Below are positions 11,984 through 24,300 of a stretch of DNA of 64,000 bases, in pieces; position 1 is the first letter of the stretch; every line of letters starts with the position of its first letter. The stretch is from contig OY759267.1 in the NCBI GenBank assembly GCA_963662155.1, positions 38,550,278 through 38,614,277 on the forward strand, written 5' to 3'. The translations under genes were made by a program, and so were the position numbers. The stretch is from Lamellibrachia columna (taxonomy: Eukaryota; Annelida; Polychaeta; Sabellida; Siboglinidae). The notes beneath the pieces are model-generated. The model was given only the letters and a program-made list of their open reading frames with translations. It was not told where the DNA came from and did no database searches.

Positions 11984-12420
11984 CACACATACTTCTGTTA
12001 CTTATACTATCACCACACATACTTCTGTTGTTACTTATACTATCACCACACATACTTCTGTTGTTACTTATACTATCACCACACATACTTCTGTTGTTAC
12101 TTATACTATCACCACACATACTTCTGTTGTTACTTATACTATCACCACACATACTTCTGTTGTTACTTATACTATCACCACACATACTTCTGTTGTTACT
12201 TATACTATCACCACACATACTTCTGTTGTTACTTATACTATCACCACACATACTTCTGTCGTTACTTACACTATCACCACACATACTTCTGTCGTTACTT
12301 ATACTATCACCACACATACTTCTGTCGTTACTTATACTATCACCACACATACTTCTGTTGTTACTTATACTATCACCACACATACTTCTGTTGTTACTTA
12401 TACTATCACCACACTTACTT
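11984..12420. repeat. 33-bp minisatellite, about 13 copies
   Basis: The unit is CACACATACTTCTGTTGTTA plus CTTATACTATCAC. Its length is a multiple of three and it has no stop in one frame of each strand, so it creates mirror-image open frames (a Leu/Ile-rich one on + and MCGDSISNNRS on -). I read this as a by-product, not a gene. A few units carry C for T (GTCGTTAC). Confidence 0.95.
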
Positions 12421-12713
12421 TTATGGTTACTTTCACTTCCAGCAGAATCGGGAGGTGATTTTCTATTTCTAACACCACCAGCGTCCCAGTTCAGTTATTA
12501 TTATGTTATTATTAATAATAACGCCAGCTTGGCAGCACAAATGTTAAACAATTATTCAATGGAAACAAAAATCCAGTTCAGAACTGATCAGTAAAGTTAC
12601 TGTCAGCACAAACAATTATTGTCACAGCACAGATTCTTCATCGTGTGTCCCATCAATGAAATGATTTCCACAGCGATGTTTAAATGTAGCTCACATCCAA
12701 GAACTACAACAAC

Positions 12714-13160
12714 TTAAAATGCATAATTATTTAATGATACATCGATTCTGGGTACGGCTGACCTACAGATCCGGCACAGTGGGTGGATGACGTGTGCGTA
12801 GGCCACGCCGAGGGCGTACGACTTCATCGGTAGCCGTATCGGGGAGGCTGACCTCGTCGAAGAATCGAGCGAGTTCACTTTCGGAAAGTCGTTCTGGCAG
12901 CCGAGCGAAACTCGCCCGATGAACGGAGTCCAGTACGCACGGCAGCCGGGCATGAGCGTCTTGGCGGGGAAGACACGCGTGTACGGCCCGTCCGGCCTGT
13001 CGGACCAGCCCTGCTGCGGGTGGCTGAAATGGCGAGAGTAACGGTTCTTCCATTTCGGGTGCCATCTCGCTGGATGTTGACGGGCTTCGGTAGTTGAGTG
13101 ATGCGAAGGATGGAGACTGTCCAGTCAGTCGGTGCTACTGAACGCGCCATTTGCAAAAAT
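12714..13160 (-). pseudogene. GC-rich coding-like block, unrecognised
   Basis: This block is far richer in GC and CpG than its surroundings and matches the composition of the Mab-21-like exon upstream on the same strand. The longest frame (13065-12763, 100 residues) is acidic/Leu-Pro-rich at its start and ends in an Arg-rich tail. The reading frame opens back to about 13133. I recognise no domain. It could be a displaced 3' part of the Mab-21-like gene, an unrelated exon or a decayed retroelement. Base composition is the only link. Confidence 0.25.
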
Positions 13161-13439
13161 AGAACTCAGACGCCGGGAAAACAAGTCGGTGTGACCGGTG
13201 AAACCATCCAACAAACAGTACTTCCCTGTAATGGCTTATGTGACTGCGCTGGCTGATGTGATATCACGGTAACGACGACACCACTCCTACATGGGGCCAC
13301 TGTGGTAGTCATGAGGTCCACTGGGGTCGGCAGAGATTCGCGGGCCGGCATAGGCTGATCAACAGTAAGGAGGGGACCCTTCCGGTCCGGCAAAACAAGC
13401 GTATGGGAATTCCACGCATACCATTATTGATGTATAATA

Positions 13440-13935
13440 CGTGAAAACAACGTTGCTATTGTAGCCATAATGTTGATGCTTGATCTATGATATTGTTTCC
13501 TTGCCAGGTTGCTAGACTATTGCTTTTCATATAGATAGTAGCAGTATGGGTTCTATAGCATTGCAGGACTTTTGTCTTTCTTCCAGCGACATACTTGTTG
13601 GATAAAATGCTTTTCATGATCTCAAAAGCTGTTTTGGCCTGTGCAATTCGTCTCTTGATCTCATCATTGCATCTGCCATCGGCAGTTATTGATGATCCAA
13701 GATAATTAAACTTATCTATTTTTTAAAGAACAATCACGTTTACTATGATGTTGCATGTTGGTGTAAAAAAAATTCTTATTTCTTTCTATTTAGAAACCGG
13801 CCTTTTCCTCACTTTCCTTGATAACGGTGTATAACAACCCTTGTAGATCTATTTTATTTTCGGCGATCACCACCATGTCGTCTGCGTGTCTTAAATGTTT
13901 GTTTTGTTGCATCTTACAAGTATCCATTCCGTTCT
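13440..13935 (-). mobile_element. LINE reverse-transcriptase fragment (RTE-like), decayed
   Basis: Read on the - strand, the piece opens with KHLRHADDMVVIAENKIDLQ (RT motif with ADD) at about 13905-13850. Stops and frame changes interrupt it. It then gives KFNYLGSSITADGRCNDEIK followed by RRIAQAKTAFEIMKSILSNK. Those are the RT palm and post-RT segments of an RTE-type LINE. Similarity on the LINE frame can be followed to about 13930, across the stop codon of the Mab-21-like exon. Confidence 0.75.
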
Positions 13936-15428
13936 CCATAATTGACTACATCGCGAAAGACGTCGGGCAGATTCACCCGTCCAGCGGTCGTTGACGCCTG
14001 CGTTCCGCTGAACTGGCGCACCTGCTCAGCCATGTCCGTGCGGACGAAACGCGCAAACTCGGCGACATTCTGCGCGGTGACTTTCCTCATCGTGTTGTGT
14101 TCGTACCCGACTCGCATCGCTTCGAGTACGCACCCATACACACCTCGCGATACGCCATCGAGCTGTCGCTTGTTCTGGGCGCGACAGTCAGCGGTGATCT
14201 CGACCAGCCAACTAAGAGCAAGATGTAGTCCGCAACGATAGAAGTTGACGGCGATCGTAGCGACGTCGCCGCCGTCGCTGCGAGCTCGGCGGTACCGCAT
14301 CTGCTGCCACACCTTCAGCTCTTCCTGTGGCGGCACGATCACGTACGGGTCGCTCGGAACGACGAAGCGATTCTCGGCAAGAAATTGCAGCACGTGGCCG
14401 ACCGGGTCCCCGCGAAGTTCACGCACCTTCCTGGCGACCTCGTCGATGTCGGAATGCCTCACGTGGCTGATCATGTTGTTGTCAGGCACGAAGAAGTTAG
14501 GAATGCAGCGCCGGTCCAGGTATCCTAGCAACGCGTCCAGCAGCGCGAGAAGCGCGTGTGCCGCGCGGCCGGGTAGCCAAAGCGACGGTTCGGCGTTCTC
14601 GAGAGTCCAGAAGAGAGTCGTCTTGAGATGGTAGGTGGCGAGCACCTTCGGTTGCTTCAGCCAGCGGTTGTGCAGCATCTTCAAGAACAAGTACGGCCGT
14701 CGGTGCTGCTGGCTCAACGTACGCGCAAGCGTCGTTTCGGCCACCGAGAACGACCACCGGAACTCGAGATCCTGCTTCTTGCTCAAGTGATGGCCCATCC
14801 GCACCACGTGACAACCAACGTCGACTACGCGCATGACGAGGGCGTGATCGGGCCAGCCGCTCGGTCGCCGTCTGCGGGCGAAGTCGACGGCTTCCGGGGG
14901 CCATGCAGGCGCCCGGAAACTGATGACGAGATCGCGAATTTTATGGAAACCGTCGTCTATCGCCAGAGCCGGACCTTCTCTTGTCACGCGGATCTTCGTC
15001 AGCTTTGACACGATGTCCGCAGCCACGCGATCGCCGTTCAGGTAGCGGCGTCCGTCCACCTGCACAGAGTAACGGGACCAATAGCTGTCGGAGTCGACTT
15101 CGATCATCAGGTAGCCGGCGTGCGTGGTCGGCAGCACACGGACGACGCCGAGGCGCTTACTCGAGGATGCACCGCCCCCGCCTCCACGCCGGTCGTCAAC
15201 GAGCGGCCAGTCTTCGTCACACACCATCACGTCCTGGTCGCTCATGTACGAGTGATTCTTCACGTACTCCGGCGTAAGTTCTATGCGGCTGCTGAAGTTG
15301 ATGGGCAGGTTGAGGTTCTCGCTCGTGCTGCCCGAGAGGAAGAACGTGATATTGGTGTCACGTTCCCTCTTGGCGACGCCATCAGTCCAGCGCCGAGTCC
15401 ACTCCTCGTGCAAAGTCAAGTATTTCGA
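13914..15428 (-). CDS. Mab-21 / cGAS-like nucleotidyltransferase, large exon (5' part missing)
   Basis: Uninterrupted frame of about 504 residues. The nominal ATG (15443) lies in an intron-like tract; TTGTTTCAG|TCG ends at 15429, so translation probably enters by splicing and the first exon(s) lie further upstream. Numbered from that ATG, it has FLSGSTSENLNLP (35-47; the GS motif), SDQDVMV (68-74; DxD), a Gly-rich loop (87-91), GYLMIEV (110-116), a further acidic site D171 before WPPEAVDF, then the Mab-21 signatures FRWSFSVAE (228-236), YHLKTTLFWT (271-280) and IPNFFVPDNN (314-323). This is the cGAS/Mab-21 fold with all three metal-binding acids apparently kept. No H..CC..C zinc thumb of vertebrate cGAS is seen. 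A C-terminal helical extension of ~180 residues follows. Active cGAS-like receptors make cyclic di-nucleotides that act through STING; activity here is inference. The exon is GC- and CpG-rich, unlike its neighbours, and its last residues and stop fall in LINE sequence. Confidence 0.75.
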   Translation of the reverse strand, partial: SKYLTLHEEWTRRWTDGVAKRERDTNITFFLSGSTSENLNLPINFSSRIELTPEYVKNHSYMSDQDVMVCDEDWPLVDDRRGGGGGASSSKRLGVVRVLPTTHAGYLMIEVDSDSYWSRYSVQVDGRRYLNGDRVAADIVSKLTKIRVTREGPALAIDDGFHKIRDLVISFRAPAWPPEAVDFARRRRPSGWPDHALVMRVVDVGCHVVRMGHHLSKKQDLEFRWSFSVAETTLARTLSQQHRRPYLFLKMLHNRWLKQPKVLATYHLKTTLFWTLENAEPSLWLPGRAAHALLALLDALLGYLDRRCIPNFFVPDNNMISHVRHSDIDEVARKVRELRGDPVGHVLQFLAENRFVVPSDPYVIVPPQEELKVWQQMRYRRARSDGGDVATIAVNFYRCGLHLALSWLVEITADCRAQNKRQLDGVSRGVYGCVLEAMRVGYEHNTMRKVTAQNVAEFARFVRTDMAEQVRQFSGTQASTTAGRVNLPDVFRDVVNYGERNGYL

Positions 15429-15462
15429 CTGAAACAATAACATACATATTAGCGGTTAGTGA

Positions 15463-15525
15463 GGGCCGGTGTCGCAGTGGTATCATACGAAGGGTGGTTG
15501 TGGTTTCAACCCCCGGGGGGGGGGG
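15463..15525 (+). repeat. tRNA-like SINE head
   Basis: GTCGCAGTGGTATCATACG (A-box-like) and GGTTTCAACCCCC (B-box-like) are spaced as in a tRNA. A poly-G tract and unrelated AT-rich DNA follow directly. It is not a foldable tRNA gene by inspection. Confidence 0.4.
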
Positions 15526-15765
15526 GTACTCCCTATACTGAGGTATATATGTATGTGCCGCGCAAATGCCCGTTTTTGGCGATTTTTCTCTCTATCCGAA
15601 GAAAAAAAAAATATTTTCTCTCTTTGTGCCCCAATTAAACCTGATAATTCTCTCTTTCATCGAAGAGGAAATTTCCCAATGGAAACGTTCCGCCCAGGCT
15701 TACCTTACACTTATAGATATTAGATAAATTGTTCTATAATTTTCTCTTGGTAACCATAAATTTCT

Positions 15766-15770
<5 letters not shown>

Positions 15771-15808
<38 letters not shown>
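15771..15808. repeat. (TC)n microsatellite
   Basis: About 38 bp of alternating TC. Confidence 0.95.
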
Positions 15809-16795
<987 letters not shown>

Positions 16796-17099
16796 ATCTG
16801 ATTTAAACAGTTCCCGACAATTATTGGAACTCACTATTTCCGATACTTCCTGCTATGTAACGAAACGAAAGTAAACCATGCAATGCAGTAACATCCTCAT
16901 AGTTAATGCATTATGTCAAATTACAACACAACATTTAAATAAGTTTATATCAGTCATCCATATCATACCGTTATGTAATTATACAATAAACATATCACTT
17001 CATGGCAGGAAGCCTAGCTTTGTCTTTGATATAAAATTGAACAGCACTTAACGGAATGCGTATAGCATACAGTTCCCCTTGCTCCACTACGTGTCGCCA

Positions 17100-17250
17100 A
17101 GGATCACCAAGTGCATGTCACACTCGCTAGATGGCATGAAGTGCCGTATGCACGGAAGTTAGCCGTGGACCAATTAAATGAAACGTTACATTTCGAGTAC
17201 GATCCTTGTCCAACATGTCGTTTTGTTGACAACATTTAAATCGTATTAGT
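17100..17250 (+). promoter_or_regulatory. Candidate NKIRAS promoter region
   Basis: Located 1.1-1.2 kb before the NKIRAS ATG. It has a CACGGAAGTT ETS-like site and a CCAAT box (17170-17174) in a locally CpG-containing stretch. A splice acceptor (TCTCTGATTACAG at about 18287) just before the ATG implies an upstream 5' UTR exon. The link is inference. Confidence 0.25.
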
Positions 17251-17824
17251 TCGTCTTTGAATGCACTGACACGTTCATTGGGCATTGCGGACGGTGCTGA
17301 TTCAACTATTTTATGGTTTTATATATGAACAAGGATAACGAGATACCAACGAAAGACACGTCAATTTTCACTGACTATCATAGTCACAGATAGTGTTGAG
17401 GTGTACGGTGACAATCAGACACATTGACATTAGTCTAGACCAGTGATGACTGATGTCATCACAGTGTGACTGTCTCGTCAAAAGACAGTGCTGACAGCTG
17501 TGACTGTGGTGTCAACTTCTCTCCTTTCAAGTGGTGTGCCTGACTAATTAAAGCATCGGAACTTTATGTTGAATGGTGAGGCAGCCCAGCGAATTCAGTG
17601 ACAGTTATATTCACTCACTGACACTGCCACGGCACTGCCACTGGATTCTGGATAGACTAGTTACTTTTTTGTAAAATTTTATTTTGTTAGGAAAATATTT
17701 TTGTTATACTAAGGAGAATTTATCTACGTATTTATGTATGTGTAGTTTGACCTCTCAAGAAGTTGAGTCCATATTTGGGTTAATGCTGGAAATTGGGTAG
17801 TTTATGCACTGCCATTAGCATTGG

Positions 17825-18045
17825 CATTGGGGGGTCATTTAATACAAATGAGTACCTGGCTACAGACAGAGGTGGATATGTGAACGAATAGCCTGCGCAG
17901 TAATTGCAGCATAGCTGAATGCTTCACAGAGAAGTCAAAATGGCATTGGAATGAACAGGTCTGCCAGAGGGTGAAGTGTAAAGTGTTTTGAGCTAAACAA
18001 ACAAGGTAGACTGAATACCGTGCCATATAAGAACGTACCTGTACC
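17825..18045 (+). repeat. SINE tail copy
   Basis: It contains ACAGAGGTGGATATGTGAAC, GTAATTGCAGCATAGCTGAA, GGAATGAACAGGTCTGCCAG and TATAAGAACGTACC. These blocks recur in the same order at about 46320-46475. The tRNA-like head is missing. Confidence 0.65.
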
Positions 18046-18297
18046 TTTTATATATTTGGTACATATACCAAGTTTCCATATACATGGAAGCTTTCCCTGG
18101 TACATGTAGTGCACCTTGATATTTGCACATATTGATCACAATTGGATGGTAAAACATCACATTTGTTTACTCCTGGCAAAATTTGTCAAAGTGTTAAAAT
18201 TTTCACTATTAAAACTTCTGTACCAAATTGAATCTTTACTTCCTGATTCCTTTAAGAAACATTGCCTGTATGCCTCTCTGATTACAGGGACAACTCC

Positions 18298-18312
18298 ATG
18301 GTGATTGTGTAG
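18298..18312 (+). promoter_or_regulatory. Short upstream ORF before NKIRAS
   Basis: ATG GTG ATT GTG TAG ends nine bases before the NKIRAS ATG. It would lie in the mRNA if the acceptor at about 18287 is used. The Kozak context is weak at -3 (T) but has G at +4. It could damp NKIRAS translation. Confidence 0.35.
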
Positions 18313-18321
18313 TTTAGGAAG

Positions 18322-21300
18322 ATGGGGAAGACTTGCAAGGTGGTTGTGTGTGGGCAGGCTGGGTCTGGGAAGACAGCCTTGCTGCAGCAGCTACTCTACA
18401 ACAACCACGTGCTGGGCTCGGTCAGTCATTTTGTAACTATTTTCATACAGTGTTGTCAATATTGTCCACAAGGTGGAGTCACATATACAGTAGTATAATC
18501 ATTGTCCACTAGTTGGAATTATAATATATTATATCTTGTTGAAGAGTCAAAACAATGGAAGTCCATTTTCATCTGCACCATATGGTTGGTTGGATATTTA
18601 TCCATTACACTAACTTCTAAAACTGAAAGATGAATTTTCAGTGTTTTCATTCCTTGACATATATTGTTTAAGAATCAAAACTTTAGTCCATTTTGTGTGT
18701 TAGAAGTTAGTCTAATAGACTTCCATCGTTTTGACTCTTCAACAGCGATATAATCAATTAAAATCCATGCCACAGTCAGAAGTACAATGTAAGTAAATAC
18801 TAAGCTCAACACTTTGCAAATAACTGTGTTTTCAATATTTATTTTGAAGTAGTTATTTGCACTGCAGTGGTGTACCAAACAGTAATCTCATTTGTGGAGG
18901 GCACCATTGCTCTTCAGCTGCTAATGTAAGTTCAAATTCATATAGCCTACTTGTCAAATGGTATGCTATGTTAAAAAGAACCGTTTTGGTGTCAATATAT
19001 TGAGGTGTTGATATATTGTTATTATGAAACAATCTATGCCTCTACTGCTGGGGTGCATACAGTGGCATTACAGCTTCTGCCTGTTTGTTTAGCAAATTAT
19101 CAGTTGGACATGTTGAGAATACGTATGAGGGATGGCAATGTTCTTGCTGTGCCAATAGTTTGATGTCAAGAACTTTTGAGATGATAACACAAGGTACACT
19201 GGATTTTTTTATTTTCAGGCAATGTTTTCCACATTGGAGGACATTTATGTGGCCCAAGTTGATACCGACAGGGGCCAGAAGGAGAAAGTGCATTTCTACG
19301 ACACAACCGGCCTGGTATGCTGTCCCATATACATGGGGGGGGAGCAGGGGGTAGACAAATTTCCTTTATAGTAAAATTTCTTCCATATGTCCAGCGAACA
19401 ATAATATTTTTGACCAGGAATGACATTATCGATATAATATAATATTGTGTAATAACATATTTAAGATTTGAGAGGTATCTCAATATTGCAATAGAAAGAA
19501 GGTGCCATAGTTAACTATATGCACATCAAAATGCTGATATTTGTATCCAATGAATTTACACAACTTAAAGTCTATTAAACAGGAAGGACAACTTAAAATC
19601 AAAGCTGTGCTAATCATATTATTTTCCTCTATTTAAACATTTCAGGATCCAGCAAAGCCACAACTCGCCAAGCAGTACCTCAGTTTTGCCGATGTAAGTA
19701 CTATTTACGAATTGGTGTCCGTATATATAATGTAGTGTGTGCATAGCTTAATGTAGTGTGTGAATAGTTTAAGTAACACATCAGTGAAATTAATAAAACA
19801 AAGTGTGTACTTTTGTTCAAATCATCAAAAGAATTGACTTTGATCATTAGATCTGGTAAATTGCAAAGTCAGTACGGAGCCGACCTTTAGCCTCCAACCG
19901 AGCGAACTTGTCGGCCATGTGATTTTTTATTTTTTATTTCACTTCAATTGATGTTTGGGCGAACATCAAATAATTTAATAGTTTGTCTGAAGATTTCACA
20001 AAAACTATATAAAACAATCGCACAAAGGAGCTAGCGTGGCGTAATGGATACTAAATAGGTTTGATTTTTTGGCAAAAGGAATTTGAAATGAGACGAGCAA
20101 ACAAAATCGAATTGTGGAGGGACCTTTAATTTAATTGAGGAGGGACCTTTAAATGTTCCTGCTGTGTTTCTTTTTCTGCAGGGATTCATTCTAGTGTATG
20201 ACGTGACGGATCGCGTATCATTCGACTGCATGGACAAATTGAAGAAGGAAATTGACAGGAGCAAAGAGAAGAAAGAGGTGAGATGCATACACAGTGTAAG
20301 ACAATCAGGTCAAGGTCATTCGTGCCAAAGGTCACTAGTTTTACGGTTAGAGCACTGGACTATCCATCGAGAGGACTGAAGTTCAAGTCTATCTGCTGAT
20401 GTTTCAAAGCTTGGGCAATTTCATTGTCGTCTTTCAGATGAGACATTAAAAGCTGTTGGTCCCTTCTATTTGGTGTCTGTGCCAGGTATGTAGATCCCAC
20501 ATGGGGTAAATGTGTAAGGTGTCATGGAATCAGAAACTTTAACATGCACTACGCCAACTGTTGATGTTGAAAATGGCAAGAAGAAGTTTGTCACTTATTA
20601 TTATTATTGCCCAATTACCATAAATATAACAAGAAGCAAATAATTACAGTATGCAACATGCATGATTATAACTTAACTATTTATATTTCAATATGAATAA
20701 TGAAATATTAGTGTTTAGACTAAATAATCACTGTAGCATAGTTCAAGAATAACATGTAAAGACCAGCATAAACAAAACAATAATTTTTTTGTAGCTACAA
20801 TAAATCAATATTTATACAGCCAAGCTGTTATATTTATACTACATGGCTAACCAAAATGTTAGCAGTGTATTTTTTTAAAACGATGAACGTTTCTACAACA
20901 TATTAAAGAGCTGTCAAGACAGTTCCATACTATTACACCTTTAACTGAAATACACATTCTCTTTAAATTGGTACGAGCATAATTTTGTTTAAAAGTGGGA
21001 CTTTTATCATAGAAATGTGTTTTTTCCATGTTAATTTATTATCAATTAAAACACCTAAACAAATTTTTCATTCAACCTTACTAATTTCTTCCTTACTTAT
21101 ATGTATAGAGACATGTGTCTTTAAAATATGATTACCAAAAAAACATATAAGTTGTCTTTGATATATTGAGAGAAAGCTTGTTTACTGCAAACCATACACG
21201 TAACTTTTCTAATTCAATATTTGTCAACCGGACAAGATGAGCTATATCACTATTACTGTAGAAAATGTTGGTATCATCTGCAAATAAGATAAACTTAAAA

Positions 21301-24300
21301 AAATTGGAAACATTACAAATATAATTTATGTACAGAATAAACAACTTCGGACCTAAAACAGATCCTTGTGGCACACCACAACATATTTTGAGTACTTCTG
21401 AGTCACAATTTTCATAGTGAACAAATTGACTTCTGTTTTCCAAGTAACTCATAATCCATTTATGTGCAACACCATGAATGCCATAAAAGTATAATTTGTT
21501 TGCCAATATATTATGGTTGACGGTAGCAAATGCCTTCTTATGGTCAACAAATATGCCAAAGGCATATTTATTATTATCAAGAAAAGCAGTAATTTCTTCA
21601 ACCAATTCTATTAAGGCATGTGATGTTGACATGTTTGATCTAAATCCATATTGGTTAGGGCTGAGTATACTATATTTAAATAGAAAACTAACCTATCACT
21701 GTATAATTTCTCCATGATTTTTTAGAATTGGGGCAACAAAGAAATAGGCCTGTAATTTGTAAACATCTCACCTGATTTAAAAATAGGAATAACTTTAGTT
21801 ATTTTGATTTGATTTGGAAATATTCCAGTGTTAAAAGAAACATTACATATGTGCTTCATAGTTTTTACAATATGAGCAATAATGTTCTTGACCATGCTTA
21901 TGTTTAAACCATTACAATCTGTTGACATTTTGCTCTTAAAATTTTGAACAGTTGTAATAATGTCTTGGTCATCAACAGGACTTAGAAACATCCTTTTATC
22001 AAGTTCTTTTCCCAAATAATAAAAAAAATATGTATTCTTTTAGGTAGAGTAATTTGTTTTGCAAGATTCGGTCCAACATTTGTAAAAAAATCCATTTGCA
22101 ATGTCCTGCTTTTCACATATCTCTTTATCATTGTCCGTGAAATAGGCAGGATATGTTGGATGATTGAATTGTTTGTTGATTACTTTGTTTAAAATTTTCC
22201 AGATTCCCTTTGCATTGTTTTTTGTTTCTCCAGCATTTTGCTGTAATATGCTTTTTCGGCGAACCTTAATATAGACGTCAATTTGTTTTTATAGGATTTG
22301 TATTTAAATTCAGCTTCATGTGAACAGGATATGACAAATGCTTTTTAAAGCTTCTTTTTTTTGGCGCAAGCACGTTTTAAACCTTTGTTAAACCAAGGTT
22401 TCTTATAAATGTAACTTTTTCGTGAAGTTCTTTTTCTAGGGCAATGCTTGTTAAACAAACCCATGAATTTGTTTAAGAACAAATCATAAAATAATAATGG
22501 AGGAAAGGTGGATACTGATGCTACATAAGATGCCATCATTATTCTCCAATGATGTATGTGTGCGTTTTATTCACTGCCTGGAGTACTGTATCCTTGTTGC
22601 ATGCAGGAATGCTCTATATTCACAAAATTGTTATTGCAAGTAACGTAGGTGTTGACACCTAACACGTTTTTTGAGGGACAGATTTCTCAAAAATCTTAGA
22701 CATTTGCTTTCTATAGTGGCATGTGGGACATCTCATCCTTGTTAATACAATAACAAACAAAAATGATATCAACTAATCTTCTTGAAATTAGTATTTTCTG
22801 TTCAGAGCGAACTTTCTTTTTTATACCAGTTTCCGCTCAAGTTAAAATGCAAGCACATTATGCAATTTATATCACCGGCTTAATAATGATAATAATAAGT
22901 AATAAAAAAATTATTCACAATAAACCTTATAAACAATGTTGGCAAATTTCGATAAATACTATGGTATTTACCACCTCGTCAGAAATACCTTTCTGACATC
23001 AAAATGTCAGAAACTCCGTTTTAAAGACATTTTCTTTTTAAAAAATTATCATGTGTCATTTTGTTTAACGTAGATTGTATATTAAATCAACAATAGTAAT
23101 TGTTACATGTCATATTCATTTGCAACTTTTACTCTGTGCAGTCTATAATGTTTGAATTTTCTACCAATTTGTTCGTAAATAGAAATGATAACAGATCTAT
23201 GTAATTGTTGCAGCATGGTTTCACTTGGCAGCTAGCTTTTAAAAGAGCAGGACAAGTGTCAATCACAATTGGGGAAGCATGAAAGAAAGAAAGAAGTTGG
23301 GTGGGTGTAGGTGGATACCAGTAATAACATTGGAGAGGACTTCAAAGGACTGTATTAGCACTGTGCACAGACCTGTGTGGCTGTGTCAATAAGCCAATTG
23401 GAAGCCAACAAAAGAGTTAAACTTAAGCAATTGAGACAGAACTGTACTGTTGTACTGCTCACTGCTGTGAGCTGATACTGAGCTATACCCAGCTCATTGT
23501 GTAAGATTAGACAAATCGATATCAAAGAAAGATTCAAGGCAGGTCCAGGCAATCACTTGAAGTCCCAATTTCCAGAGCTAAACTATCAAGTGAGTTACAA
23601 CTAAATGTTGTAAGAGTATTATCTGAGCTTGCTTTTATCATATGTGCACCTGTCTGTGCTTGATGGAGGTATATGCTGATTGGCCCAATACTTTCTACTT
23701 AGCAAGTTGCTTGGCCAGCCACCTGTTGCTACACCTTGGCCAGCCACCTGTTGCTACACCTTGGCCAGCCACCTGTTGCTACACCTTGGCCAGCCACCTG
23801 TTGCTACACCTTGGCCAGCCACCTGTTGCTACACCTTGGCCAGCCACCTGTTGCTACACCTTGGCCAGCCACCTGTTGCTACACCTTGGCCAGCCACCTG
23901 TTGCTACACCTTGGCCAGCCACCTGTTGCTACACCTTGGCCAGCCACCTGTTGCTACACCTTGGCCAGCCACCTGTTGCTACACCTTGGCCAGCCACCTG
24001 TTGCTACACCTTGGCCAGCCACCTGTTGCTACACCTTGGCCAGCCACCTGTTGCTACACCTTGGCCAGCCACCTGTTGCTACACCTTGGCCAGCCACCTG
24101 TTGCTACACCTTGGCCAGCCACCTGTTGCTACACCTTGGCCAGCCACCTGTTGCTACACCTTGGCCAGCCACCTGTTGCTACACCTTGGCCAGCCACCTG
24201 TTGCTACACCTTGGCCAGCCACCTGTTGCTACACCTTGGCCAGCCACCTGTTGCTACACCTTGGCCAGCCACCTGTTGCTACGCCTTGGCCAGCCACCTG

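Larger units (their letters stand above)
11671..13290. repeat. Short direct repeat flanking 1.6 kb
   Basis: A motif TGATATCAYGGTAACGACG (plus ACAC) occurs at about 11674-11696 and again at about 13258-13280, in the same orientation. The enclosed segment holds the 33-bp minisatellite and the GC-rich block. Whether the two copies are remnants of terminal repeats is unknown. Confidence 0.45.

Noticed and set aside
11815..12594. 259-residue Leu/Ile-rich frame that looks like a membrane protein
   Set aside because: Translation of the 33-bp minisatellite; the apparent transmembrane character comes from one repeated 11-mer.
15429..15443. ATG at the head of the Mab-21-like frame as true start
   Set aside because: The codons before TCG are ATGTTATTGTTTCAG, a polypyrimidine-plus-AG acceptor. 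The domain would begin too abruptly, so splicing from an upstream exon is more likely.
15463..15525. Functional tRNA gene
   Set aside because: The A- and B-box-like motifs are present but no cloverleaf with a matching acceptor stem could be drawn.
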